Assembly (NCBI GenBank): GCA_016213455.1
Contig: JACRAG010000404.1
Location: forward strand, 1 to 5,571
Origin: Anaerolineae bacterium
GTDB lineage: Bacteria; Chloroflexota; Anaerolineae; Anaerolineales; Anaerolineaceae
Direction of reading: 5' to 3'
DNA length: 5,571 nt
Below the pieces are notes generated by a model. The model was not told where the DNA came from. It was given only the letters and a program-made list of their open reading frames with translations, and did not search any database. How positions within the stretch are numbered: the stretch's first letter is position 1; every line of letters begins with the position of its first letter. The position numbers were made by a program, and so were the translations under genes. Positions 1 through 5,452 of the stretch are shown piece by piece.

Positions 1-311
1 CGCGCCACATAGGGTAACTCCTCGCTGACAAAAGTCCAGAACTTCATGCCGACTTTCATGTCGGTATAAAAACTGTGGTGTACGGCGGGCATGACCACCG
101 CCAGGTTGGTGCCCTCCACGTAGCGTTCGATGGAGGTGCGCCGCTGCCAGATGGTATGATCGTCCGAATAACCGTGCAGCAGGTAGAGGGTTGGGAAGCG
201 CTCCTCGACCGGCGACGAACCGGGTTTCCACCGTTTGAGCGGGACAATGACGTCCATGGAAACGGACAAGTCAAGCGCCTGTGAAAAGAAATTGCAGTGC
301 ATGAGCGGCAT
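1..311 (-). CDS. Putative esterase, alpha/beta hydrolase family (N-terminal 103 codons, cut by window edge)
   Basis: The reading frame starts at ATG 311-309 and runs off the left edge. The visible protein begins [20 protein letters not shown] and carries [12 protein letters not shown] at about residues 44-55, followed by RRTSIERYV. This is the typical start of the putative-esterase family (EstA/tributyrin esterase and FrmB/esterase D relatives): a beta-strand opening, then an HG oxyanion-hole turn. The family hydrolyses short-chain esters, usually in the cytoplasm. Family members are around 250-260 residues, so more than half is missing, including the nucleophile-elbow serine (GxSxG) and the Asp and His of the triad; activity cannot be judged. 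The start is well supported by an AGGAGGA Shine-Dalgarno at 319-325, about seven bases upstream. No signal peptide is seen. It is transcribed away from the 104-aa gene at 567. Family assignment is confident; substrate is unknown. Confidence 0.85.
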   Translation of the reverse strand, partial: MPLMHCNFFSQALDLSVSMDVIVPLKRWKPGSSPVEERFPTLYLLHGYSDDHTIWQRRTSIERYVEGTNLAVVMPAVHHSFYTDMKVGMKFWTFVSEELPYVA

Positions 312-318
312 GGTCAAA

Positions 319-325
319 TCCTCCT
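319..325 (-). promoter_or_regulatory. Shine-Dalgarno of the esterase gene
   Basis: On the minus strand AGGAGGA lies about seven bases before ATG 311. It is a near-perfect anti-16S match and fixes this ATG rather than the second in-frame ATG at 302-300. Confidence 0.8.
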
Positions 326-352
326 GATATCAGAATCATACCTGATTTTCAG
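324..352 (-). promoter_or_regulatory. Candidate -10 box flanked by two CTGA/TCAG dyads, upstream of the esterase
   Basis: Two short dyads with the same half-sites are seen: CTGATATCAG at 324-333 (perfect 10-bp palindrome) and CTGATTTTCAG at 342-352. Between them, on the minus strand, is TATGAT (340-335), a reasonable -10 hexamer for the esterase gene; no good -35 was found. The arrangement resembles a paired repressor site over a promoter, but one dyad overlaps the leader close to the Shine-Dalgarno and no regulator gene is next to it. Function is inferred only. Confidence 0.3.
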
Positions 353-433
353 CAGGCGGCGGAGATTTGGGGCGGCACGGCGGTTCGCAAAGTAGGTTGA
401 CGATCTTGGGGGATATTCTTTTGCCCCCTTTCA

Positions 434-499
434 TGAGGGGGCGGCGGCGAAGCCGCAGGGGTGGATAAAGGGCTATTCAAAGACTTTGAGAATAGCCCT
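434..499 (+). repeat. Two-part dispersed repeat, copy 1 (GC-rich block plus 31-nt hairpin)
   Basis: The first block, 434-466, differs from copy 2 (minus strand, 5565-5533) by one base in 33. It contains GCGGCGAAGCCGC (444-456), a 5-bp stem with a GAA loop. After a 2-base spacer comes a 31-nt hairpin at 469-499: AGGGCTATTC pairs perfectly with GAATAGCCCT over ten base pairs, with an 11-base loop. The hairpin is 26/31 identical to the one in copy 2. An additional short inverted repeat, GCCCCCT/AGGGGGC (423-429/436-442), overlaps the left edge here. The element lies between the divergent esterase and 104-aa genes, about 67 bases before the latter. No ORF or transposase is associated; it resembles a REP-like or MITE-like unit. 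Confidence 0.75.
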
Positions 500-520
500 G
501 ATTGGGGCGGGGTTCATCAC

Positions 521-548
521 GTTCATGAACTGCGGTTGATGGTACAAT
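521..548 (+). promoter_or_regulatory. Weak candidate promoter and palindrome before the 104-aa gene
   Basis: TACAAT at 543-548 is an acceptable -10 box; the best -35 with 16-base spacing, GTTCAT (521-526), is poor. The perfect palindrome GTTCATGAAC (521-530) covers that -35, and its half GTTCAT also occurs directly repeated at 512-517. It may be an operator or chance. Confidence 0.3.
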
Positions 549-566
549 TTGTGAAGGAGAGAACGC

Positions 567-881
567 ATGAGCTGGTTTCAGGACTTGATTTCCAAACCCT
601 ATCCGGGTGACAAGCGCGACGAAGTTGAAAAATTGCTTGCCGAGCTGGTACAAATTGGCGTGCGGGAAGATTACCTTTCCGAGCGCCCCGGCGCCGGCTT
701 CAACACACAGTGCCGGCACATCCGCGCGCGCGCGATTGGCACACGCCTGAACGATATTGGCGGGCTGGCATTGATGGAATATGCGCAGCGCACGGTGCGC
801 CGCAAAACCGGCAAGCAGGGCCGCACCCTGGCAGATCACCTGGAATATGCCTGGGCTGAAATTGGCGATTGGATGAAGTAG
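567..881 (+). CDS. Conserved-looking 104-aa protein of unknown function
   Basis: ATG 567 is preceded by AAGGAGAG at 554-561, a good Shine-Dalgarno, and the gene ends at TAG 879-881, eight bases before an intrinsic terminator. The protein starts MSWFQDLISKPYPGDKRDE and is soluble: no signal peptide, no membrane segment, no cysteine pair (a single Cys in the central NTQCRHIRARAIG segment). It is charged and looks mostly helical: an N-terminal helix rich in Glu/Lys/Leu, a central segment with PGAGFN and an Arg-rich stretch, and a C-terminal amphipathic helix ending WAEIGDWMK. I do not recognise the family and assign no function. The ribosome site, clean terminator and codon use argue that it is a real monocistronic gene; the antisense frame covering 477-962 is a shadow. 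Confidence 0.8.
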   Translation: MSWFQDLISKPYPGDKRDEVEKLLAELVQIGVREDYLSERPGAGFNTQCRHIRARAIGTRLNDIGGLALMEYAQRTVRRKTGKQGRTLADHLEYAWAEIGDWMK

Positions 882-888
882 ACTCAAA

Positions 889-920
889 GAGGACCGTGGA
901 TCACGCGGTCCTCCTTTTTT
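889..920 (+). terminator. Intrinsic terminator after the 104-aa gene
   Basis: GAGGACCG (889-896) pairs perfectly with CGGTCCTC (906-913) around a 9-base loop and is followed after one base by a six-T run (915-920). It starts eight bases after the stop codon. The T-run is on the plus strand only, so it does not obviously serve the converging lipoprotein gene. Confidence 0.9.
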
Positions 921-1005
921 ACCGTGTTTTTTCTGTGCCCCATCACACCGGGACATGCACAAGAACCAAATGCAGCATTAACTTCCGAGGAGCATCTGGA
1001 TATGT

Positions 1006-1830
1006 TCACTCCTTGGGTGTAACAACGGAAAAACCCAGGTTAATTAAAAGCTCGGCGGTGAATATGTCTGCCAATTCTGAAGGGTGTTCGCCATCCTCGC
1101 GGATAAACCCCTTTTCGACCGGATCTTCACGATGGTCACTGCCATTAAAGGCATCATAACGGCTGATGAAGGGAATATTATATGCTTCGGCTGCCTGCCG
1201 CGCAGCTTCAGACATATTCTTCCAACATTGGGTACAAGCGTCGAAAGTTCCGGATTTATTCCATTGCTGTACAAGGGGGTTGTAGATGTCTGTGGCTCTC
1301 AGGACTGTGGGCTGTCCTGCTCGCAGTTCAAGGATCTTTCCCCAAATTGCTTTCATGTCCGCAGTGTAGTTGCGGAAGCTGTTTGACGAACACTCTTTCG
1401 GTTGGCTTACCCCGAAACACCCGTCAAGGTTGAGTGGTAATTCCGGGTTGATGGAATCCATTGGATTCACAAACATAATTACGATCTCTGCCTCTTTTAC
1501 TGCCTCTGGCAGCTTTTCCAATTGAAAGTTGCTGGATTTACCAGTCTCAAGAACTGTACGCACACTGCCGGCGCTGAGTGATGGCAAGGCATAATCATCA
1601 AGCTCCACCTTCACGGCATAATTCTTTTCTATCTGGCTTGCAAATGCCTCTCCTAATCCCCACAGACTGGAATCCCCTATAACAACCAGATGCCACACGA
1701 CTCCCTCGCCGACCGCCAGATCTTTTGGTTGTGATTCGGGCGATCCTTTGGATAGGGGATTACAGCCAGAGAAAACGAAGGCTACCGTTAAGAGAAATAC
1801 CATTAATCGTGGAGACATGATTCTGGTCAT
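1006..1830 (-). CDS. SGNH/GDSL-type hydrolase, predicted lipoprotein
   Basis: This 274-residue protein starts at ATG 1830 with AAGGAGGG five bases upstream, which decides this start over the in-frame Met at residues 5 and 10. Residues 1-23 form a lipoprotein signal: positively charged start, hydrophobic core, then FSGC with Cys23 as the lipidated residue. SGNH block I is VVIGDSSLWGLG (about 49-60, nucleophile Ser54), a Gly in SLSAGS may be block II, FVNPMDS supplies the block III Asn, and DGEH (Asp246, His249) is the C-terminal D-x-x-H. Four further cysteines lie in CFGVSQPKEC and CTQCW and could form disulfides. The family hydrolyses acyl esters of lipids or glycans; the substrate is unknown. 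It is expected on the outer face of the membrane. The gene stands alone and is clearly lower in GC (24 of 60 bases in 1441-1500) than thrB, hinting at a different origin. No clear terminator follows it. Confidence 0.85.
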   Translation of the reverse strand: MTRIMSPRLMVFLLTVAFVFSGCNPLSKGSPESQPKDLAVGEGVVWHLVVIGDSSLWGLGEAFASQIEKNYAVKVELDDYALPSLSAGSVRTVLETGKSSNFQLEKLPEAVKEAEIVIMFVNPMDSINPELPLNLDGCFGVSQPKECSSNSFRNYTADMKAIWGKILELRAGQPTVLRATDIYNPLVQQWNKSGTFDACTQCWKNMSEAARQAAEAYNIPFISRYDAFNGSDHREDPVEKGFIREDGEHPSELADIFTAELLINLGFSVVTPKE

Positions 1831-2267
1831 GGTACCCTCCTTAACAAAGCAAGGTGCATTTGATTAATATTTTTTCCTGTTTTCCACCAGGATCAACAAG
1901 AGGCTTACAAGGAATGATTGGAGGAAGCCAGTTTTAAGGGTTCGTGAGATCAATCATTTGAGTGCTGTTATATTTTTTGCTTATTCCAGGATTTCTAAAT
2001 CCATTGGTCGGCGGTAAATGATTTGGATTTGTGCTGTAAGAAATAACGGAAATGATCAGGATGAGAATAACAAATAAACAAGAAGCAATAACAATATAGC
2101 ATAGTTTACTTAAATAGTATACGATTTATCGCCTGCTGTGCTGGATTTTCTTAAAGTCAGATAACTCACCCCTGGCCAATGCTCGATCCAGGCATTGAAA
2201 AAGTCAAGCGACTATGAGAAAACATAGACAACTGTGTTCGTTAAGGCTGTCAAATAAGGAGAGAAGG
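1831..2267. other. AT-rich intergenic stretch without a convincing gene
   Basis: These 437 bases separate the end of thrB from the start of the lipoprotein gene. GC is low: 17 of 60 bases in 2041-2100 and 20 of 60 in 2101-2160. The Shine-Dalgarno of the lipoprotein gene lies at its left end (1836-1842). A perfect 6-bp hairpin, CAATGC/GCATTG (2177-2182/2192-2197), and a 5-bp one, CTATG/CATAG (2212-2216/2223-2227), lie downstream of thrB, but neither is followed by a T-run in the thrB direction, so no intrinsic terminator for thrCB can be named. On the minus strand TATACT (2120-2115) could be a -10, without a good -35. A 63-codon open frame at 1934-2125 is described separately. Confidence 0.6.
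1934..2125 (-). pseudogene. Possible remnant or mis-started small membrane protein
   Basis: On the minus strand a frame is open from 2125 to a TAA at 1936-1934. It encodes a strongly hydrophobic run, YIVIASCLFVILILIISVI, then a polar tail containing YSTNPNHLPPTNGFRNPGIS and ending TQMIDLTNP. That is the shape of a single-pass membrane peptide with a soluble tail of about 35 residues. There is no ATG, GTG or TTG before the hydrophobic run; an ATG at 2103-2101 is in a different frame that ends after about 32 codons, so a frameshift just after it would join the two. Being T-rich, the DNA would give hydrophobic codons by chance, so this may not be a gene. No family is recognised. Confidence 0.2.
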
Positions 2268-3173
2268 TCAAGAAACGCTGGCGCCCTGATTGGTGGTTTG
2301 CAGCAGGAAGCGGCGCGCCGGGATGTGCCGGTCTGTAAAAGCGGCGTGCATGGCTTCGGCGCAGGCTTCAGCGCCAGACTCACAGAAGGCGATCAGGCTG
2401 GGGCCGGCGCCGGAAAGGGCGACCGCAGCCGCGCCTGCCTGGCGCGCTGCCTGCATGGCGGCTTCGGCGCCGGGGATGAGCTTGAGCCGGTAGGGCTGGT
2501 GCAGGCGGTCCTGCATGGCGCGTCCCAGCAGCGCCAGGTCGCCGGTGCGTAGGGCGTCCACCACCAGCGCGGTGCGGCTGAGGTTGAAGACTGCATCCTC
2601 GCGGGTGTAATGCGGCGGCAGGGCTTTGCGCGCGGTGTGGGTGGGCAGGTTGACTTCCGGCAGCACCAGCGCCGCCTGCAGGGTGGGGATGGCGTAACGC
2701 CGCACAATCCACCCATCGTCATCATGAGAGACCGCGCACAGCCCGCCCAGAAGGGCGGGGGCCACGTTGTCGGCATGGCCTTCCATTTCGGCGGACAGCT
2801 CGAGAAGCTGATCTTTGCTCAGTGGGCTGCCGTGGAGCGCATTCGCAGCCAGCAGGCCCATTAAATAAGCGGTGGCGCTGGAACCCAGCCCCGAGCCAGC
2901 CGGGATAGCGTTCTGAAAATGGATGCGCAGCCCGGCGGGCTCCGGCTGGCCGATATTGCTGAGCAGCCGGCGGAAGGCGGAATAGGCGTGGTTGGCGCCG
3001 CCGGTTGGCAGGCGCGCTGCCCCTTCACCCTGGATGGTGATGTTCAGTCCCTCACCAGTCAGGGTGAACTCGGCCGTGTTCCACAGGTCGAGCGCCAGTC
3101 CCAGGGAGTCAAAGCCGGGGCCCAGGTTGGCGCTGGTGGCCGGAACGCGCACTTGCACGCAGGGGTCGCTCAC
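2268..3173 (-). CDS. thrB: Homoserine kinase
   Basis: ThrB uses ATP to phosphorylate homoserine to O-phosphohomoserine, the substrate of the ThrC encoded just upstream; both act in the cytoplasm. The 301-residue length is normal for this GHMP kinase. Visible motifs: PATSANLGPGFDSLG from residue 11, the ATP-binding IPAGSGLGSSAT at about 90-101, EGHADNVAPALLGG at 131-144, DRLHQPYR at about 222-229 and the C-terminal LSGAGPS near 253-259. The start is GTG 3173-3171, which overlaps the thrC stop as GTGA. The frame stays open far upstream to 3689, but that part is antisense-like overlap with thrC and lacks kinase motifs; homoserine kinases begin a few residues before PATSANLG, as here. The four-base overlap implies translational coupling to thrC. 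No clear terminator follows. Confidence 0.96.
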   Translation of the reverse strand: MSDPCVQVRVPATSANLGPGFDSLGLALDLWNTAEFTLTGEGLNITIQGEGAARLPTGGANHAYSAFRRLLSNIGQPEPAGLRIHFQNAIPAGSGLGSSATAYLMGLLAANALHGSPLSKDQLLELSAEMEGHADNVAPALLGGLCAVSHDDDGWIVRRYAIPTLQAALVLPEVNLPTHTARKALPPHYTREDAVFNLSRTALVVDALRTGDLALLGRAMQDRLHQPYRLKLIPGAEAAMQAARQAGAAAVALSGAGPSLIAFCESGAEACAEAMHAAFTDRHIPARRFLLQTTNQGASVS

Positions 3174-4252
3174 CGCCCGCCTACCAGGGCATCTTCGAGG
3201 GCGCGCAGTTCTGCCGGCAGGCGCTGTGGGGCAGGCATGGAGCGCGCGATGATGTCGGGGTCTTTCATGCCGTGCCCGGTGCACACCGCGGCGATGCGCT
3301 TGCCGCGCAGTTCGTCCAGCGTGATGTGTCCTTCGCGCAGCTGGCGGGCGAGGCCGGCCAGCCCGGCAGCGGAGGCGGGTTCCACCCACACCCCCGAGGC
3401 AGCCAGGCGGCGCTGCATGTGCAGGATTTCTTCGTCGCTGACGGCGATGATGCGTCCGTTGGATTGCTCGGCGGCTTCCAGAGCCTGTTCGCCGCGCGCG
3501 GGTTTGCCAATGCGGATGGCGGTCGCCACGGTTTCCGGCTTTTCCACGGGATGACCCAACACCAGCGGCGCCGATCCTTCGGCCTGCACGCCCAGCACGC
3601 GTGGTAAGCCTGTGCCGCTGCGCTGGCGTTGTTCCATGAAGCCCATCCAATACGCGCTGATGTTGCCGGCGTTGCCGACCGGCAGGCACAGCCAGTCGGG
3701 GGCCTCTCCCAAGATTTCGGTGATCTCGAAAGCGGCGGTTTTCTGGCCTTCCAGCCGGTAGGGATTGAGCGAGTTGACCAGTGCGATGGGATGGTGCTCG
3801 GAGATCTGCACCACCAGGTCCAGCGCGTCGTCAAACGAGCCTTCGATTTGCACCACTTCCGCGCCGTAGGCCACCGCGCCGGCCAGTTTTCCGGCAGCCA
3901 CTTTGCCCTCCGGGATGATCACGATGGCGCGCATGCCGGCACGCGAGGCGTAAGCCGCAGCCGAGGCGGCAGTGTTGCCGGTGGAGGCGCAAATTACGGC
4001 TTTGGCGCCGCGCCCGTAGGCTTCGCTGATCGCCACGGTCATGCCGCGGTCTTTGAACGAACCGGTAGGGTTCATGCCCTCGAACTTGACATACAGCTCA
4101 AAACCGCCGCCCAATTCGTCGGCAAGGCGCGGCATGGGAATGAGTGGGGTGCTGCCTTCCAGCAGCGTCACCGGGCGGGTGTGCGCTGGGATGTTCATCA
4201 GGTGACCGTAACGGGCCAGGACGCCCGCGGATGGGTTGGTGGTGGGATTCAC
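3170..4252 (-). CDS. thrC: Threonine synthase (PLP-dependent)
   Basis: ThrC converts O-phosphohomoserine to threonine and phosphate using pyridoxal phosphate. The 360-residue protein has the fold-type II landmarks in order: LLEGSTPLIP (30-39), NPTGSFKDRG (61-70) with the PLP-binding Lys67, ASTGNTAAS (89-97) for the substrate carboxylate, NSLNPYRLEGQKT (160-172), PVGNAGN (191-197), which binds the PLP phosphate, and CTGHGMKDPD near the C-terminus. The length fits the short bacterial ThrC type. The start is GTG 4252, with AGAGGA seven to twelve bases upstream; the next Met (residue 19) would still precede the first motif but lacks better ribosome-site support. It heads the thrC-thrB operon; homoserine dehydrogenase is not in the window. 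No T-box or threonine-rich leader peptide is visible upstream. Confidence 0.96.
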   Translation of the reverse strand: MNPTTNPSAGVLARYGHLMNIPAHTRPVTLLEGSTPLIPMPRLADELGGGFELYVKFEGMNPTGSFKDRGMTVAISEAYGRGAKAVICASTGNTAASAAAYASRAGMRAIVIIPEGKVAAGKLAGAVAYGAEVVQIEGSFDDALDLVVQISEHHPIALVNSLNPYRLEGQKTAAFEITEILGEAPDWLCLPVGNAGNISAYWMGFMEQRQRSGTGLPRVLGVQAEGSAPLVLGHPVEKPETVATAIRIGKPARGEQALEAAEQSNGRIIAVSDEEILHMQRRLAASGVWVEPASAAGLAGLARQLREGHITLDELRGKRIAAVCTGHGMKDPDIIARSMPAPQRLPAELRALEDALVGGR

Positions 4253-4397
4253 AGGGTTCCTCTTGGTGGATGGTAAGTGACTATTTTAACCCCGATTTGA
4301 CTTCTCGATGCGGGGGATTGGAGGAATTATTCCTCGATAATCACCTGTGTTCCGGTGAAATGGTCGCTCCAGTATCCATCAACGACATTACTCCAAC
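4253..4397 (-). promoter_or_regulatory. thrC upstream region with two dyads
   Basis: This gap holds the thrC leader. A TAAAAT hexamer (minus strand, 4288-4283) could be the -10, about 30 bases before the GTG, but I find no consensus -35. Further upstream are GAGGAA-TTA-TTCCTC (4321-4335, 6-bp arms, 3-base loop) and TCACC/GGTGA (4341-4345/4354-4358). They could be operator or leader structures; none matches a riboswitch or T-box that I know. The same stretch, read on the minus strand, also contains a protein-like open frame (see findings). Confidence 0.3.
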
Positions 4398-4425
4398 AAA
4401 AAGCCCCTGCAAGCTCGCAGGGGCT
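4398..4425 (-). terminator. Intrinsic terminator of the FmdB-CsoR-OsmC operon
   Basis: On the minus strand AGCCCCTGC (4425-4417) pairs with GCAGGGGCT (4410-4402), nine perfect base pairs with a 6-base loop, followed by a T-run (4402-4398). It lies 25 bases after the OsmC stop and separates that operon from thrC. Confidence 0.92.
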
Positions 4426-4450
4426 GTGATTGGATGAGACCTAAACCTGT

Positions 4451-4858
4451 TCAGGCTTCGATGATTTCAAAGTCAAAAGTGATCTCGGCGGTGGGGCGCA
4501 CCGTGGCGGCTACCGAGCAGTATTTTTCTTCCGACAGGCGGATGGCCTGCTCGACGGCTTTTGGCGTCAATCCACTGCCGGTTACGCGGTAGTGCATGTG
4601 GATTTTGCGGAAGGTCCAGGGTGGGTCCGATTCCTGCTCGGCTGAAACCTGAACTTCCAGGCCGGTCAATTTGAGCTTCTTCTTCTCCAAAATTTCGACG
4701 ACATCTACCGAAGAACAGGACGCCACAGCCACCAGGAGCAGTTCGGAGGGTTTCATACCCACACCCTCACCGGGGGTTGAAAGAACGACGGAGTGTTTGG
4801 TGGAGTCGGTGCCGATGAAGGACATTCCTCCAGTCCAGCGTACAGACGCGGATGCCAT
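4451..4858 (-). CDS. OsmC-family protein (thiol-dependent peroxidase fold)
   Basis: The 135-residue length and motif order fit the OsmC/Ohr superfamily, YhfA-like branch. Residues 1-30 form the N-terminal beta-sheet (RWTGGMSFIGTDSTKHSVVL). KPSELLLVAVASC (36-48) carries conserved Glu39 and the first cysteine, Cys48, on the long central helix. EKYCSVAATV (111-120) carries the second cysteine, Cys114. In OsmC and Ohr this cysteine pair reduces organic hydroperoxides through a disulfide, normally as a dimer with active sites at the interface; the exact substrate of YhfA-like members is not settled. The start ATG 4858 has AAGGAG seven bases upstream, and the gap to the preceding regulator gene is 13 bases. 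It is the last gene before the terminator. Linkage to a cysteine-containing regulator suggests a thiol, peroxide or persulfide role, which is inference. Confidence 0.93.
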   Translation of the reverse strand: MASASVRWTGGMSFIGTDSTKHSVVLSTPGEGVGMKPSELLLVAVASCSSVDVVEILEKKKLKLTGLEVQVSAEQESDPPWTFRKIHMHYRVTGSGLTPKAVEQAIRLSEEKYCSVAATVRPTAEITFDFEIIEA

Positions 4859-4871
4859 GATGGGGCTCCTT

Positions 4872-5156
4872 TCAGGGGGCTTTGTTGAGCAGGTCGATCA
4901 ATTCGCGCAGGTTTTGCTCCTGAGCGCGGCGGTTGATGGGTTGATCTTCAGGCGGCAGCAGGCAGTTGATGGCATATTCTTCCAGCAGGTTGCGGCTGAA
5001 GCTGTGCAGCGCAGATTGGATTGCGCTGAGCTGCTGGATGATCTCGCGGCATTCGCGGCCATCACTGAGCATGCTTTCAATGCCTCGCACCTGGCCTTCA
5101 ATGCGGCGCAGGCGTTTCCCAAGGCGTTCGATCAGTTCGGGATCTTGAATTTGCAT
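4872..5156 (-). CDS. CsoR/FrmR-family transcriptional repressor (CstR-like ligand set)
   Basis: The 94-residue, all-helical protein shows the family signature RLRRIEGQVRGIESMLSDG (about 15-33), then Cys36 and NLLEEYAINC ending at Cys65. In the Cu(I) sensor CsoR the ligands are Cys36, His61 and Cys65 in this numbering; here both cysteines are present but position 61 is Tyr. Proteins of this family that keep two cysteines without the full copper set, such as CstR, sense persulfides by disulfide or polysulfide linkage. A copper, nickel or formaldehyde sensor (RcnR, FrmR) is less likely because their His sets are absent. The family binds DNA as a tetramer and is derepressed by ligand. It is co-transcribed between the zinc-ribbon and OsmC genes. 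No Shine-Dalgarno precedes ATG 5156 (the upstream bases are GGTTCCCCTT), yet no better start exists. Confidence 0.92.
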   Translation of the reverse strand: MQIQDPELIERLGKRLRRIEGQVRGIESMLSDGRECREIIQQLSAIQSALHSFSRNLLEEYAINCLLPPEDQPINRRAQEQNLRELIDLLNKAP

Positions 5157-5179
5157 AAGGGGAACCGGCGCACGGCCGG

Positions 5180-5195
5180 GCGGGGGTTAGCCCGC
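5180..5195 (-). other. Small hairpin between the zinc-ribbon and regulator genes
   Basis: GCGGG (5180-5184) pairs with CCCGC (5191-5195) around a 6-base loop, right after the zinc-ribbon stop codon. There is no T-run, so it is not a terminator; it could tune translation of the downstream regulator, which has no Shine-Dalgarno. It may also be chance in GC-rich DNA. Confidence 0.3.
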
Positions 5196-5408
5196 TCAGC
5201 TGAAGCGGCCTCCACCTGAAGAGCAGTTGGAGGTGGAAGAGGTGGACACCACTCCGCCAATCAGGCGTGAGGCAAAAGCGGTGATCTGCTTTTCGCTGTT
5301 TTCACTGCCGCACTGCGGACAAACCGGGGTGCGATCCGATTCGGACAGGCGCATCATCTTCTCAAATTCATGCCCACACTGCGGGCAGCGGTAGACATAG
5401 AGCGGCAT
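5196..5408 (-). CDS. FmdB-family zinc-ribbon protein
   Basis: The 70-residue protein starts MPLYVYRCPQCGHEFEKMMR, the hallmark of the FmdB/CxxC-CxxC regulatory-type zinc ribbons. Four cysteines, Cys8/Cys11 and Cys30/Cys33 (CPQC each), would bind one structural zinc. The tail is Gly/Ser-rich and ends SNCSSGGGRFS, also usual in the family. The molecular role is not established; the original FmdB is a putative regulator in formamide metabolism, and many members are linked to stress or metal genes. I chose ATG 5408, which has GAGG six bases upstream; an upstream in-frame TTG (5432) would add eight residues before the conserved MPLYxYxC start and falls inside the operator region. It is the first gene of the operon with the CsoR-like repressor and OsmC protein. 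Confidence 0.9.
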   Translation of the reverse strand: MPLYVYRCPQCGHEFEKMMRLSESDRTPVCPQCGSENSEKQITAFASRLIGGVVSTSSTSNCSSGGGRFS

Positions 5409-5436
5409 ACGGGACCTCGCTTGGAGAGACAATATA

Positions 5437-5452
5437 CTATACTGGAGTATAG
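5437..5452. promoter_or_regulatory. Perfect palindromic operator overlapping the -10 box
   Basis: CTATACT-GG-AGTATAG is a perfect inverted repeat of 7-base arms around two G/C bases. It covers the -10 hexamer and the probable transcription start of the zinc-ribbon operon. The core TACT-GG-AGTA recalls CsoR/RcnR-type operators (TACT, G-tract, AGTA) with a shortened G-tract, so the likely ligand is the CsoR/CstR-like product of the operon's own second gene. Binding is inferred. Confidence 0.65.

Noticed and set aside
477..962. 161-codon minus-strand frame opposite the 104-aa gene
   Set aside because: It lies antisense to a gene with a good ribosome site and terminator, spans that terminator and has no recognisable motif or ribosome site.
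2177..2197. Hairpin CAATGC/GCATTG as terminator of thrCB
   Set aside because: In the thrB direction (minus strand) no T-run follows it; the T-run is on the wrong side, and the stem is only six pairs.
2214..2552. Plus-strand frame of 112 codons over the thrB end
   Set aside because: It is antisense to thrB, crosses a sharp composition boundary and has no motif or ribosome site.
2268..3689. Long 473-codon frame containing thrB as a single protein
   Set aside because: The part upstream of 3173 overlaps thrC in another frame, is Arg/His-rich in the manner of a GC-rich shadow frame, and lacks any motif. Homoserine kinase starts at GTG 3173, overlapping the thrC stop.
4253..4360. T-box or amino-acid leader before thrC
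   Set aside because: No T-box consensus, no antiterminator/terminator pair before the gene and no threonine- or isoleucine-rich leader peptide is visible; only short dyads are present.
5409..5432. Upstream TTG start for the zinc-ribbon protein
   Set aside because: It adds residues before the conserved MPLYxYxC start and leaves almost no leader after the predicted transcription start; ATG 5408 has its own ribosome site.
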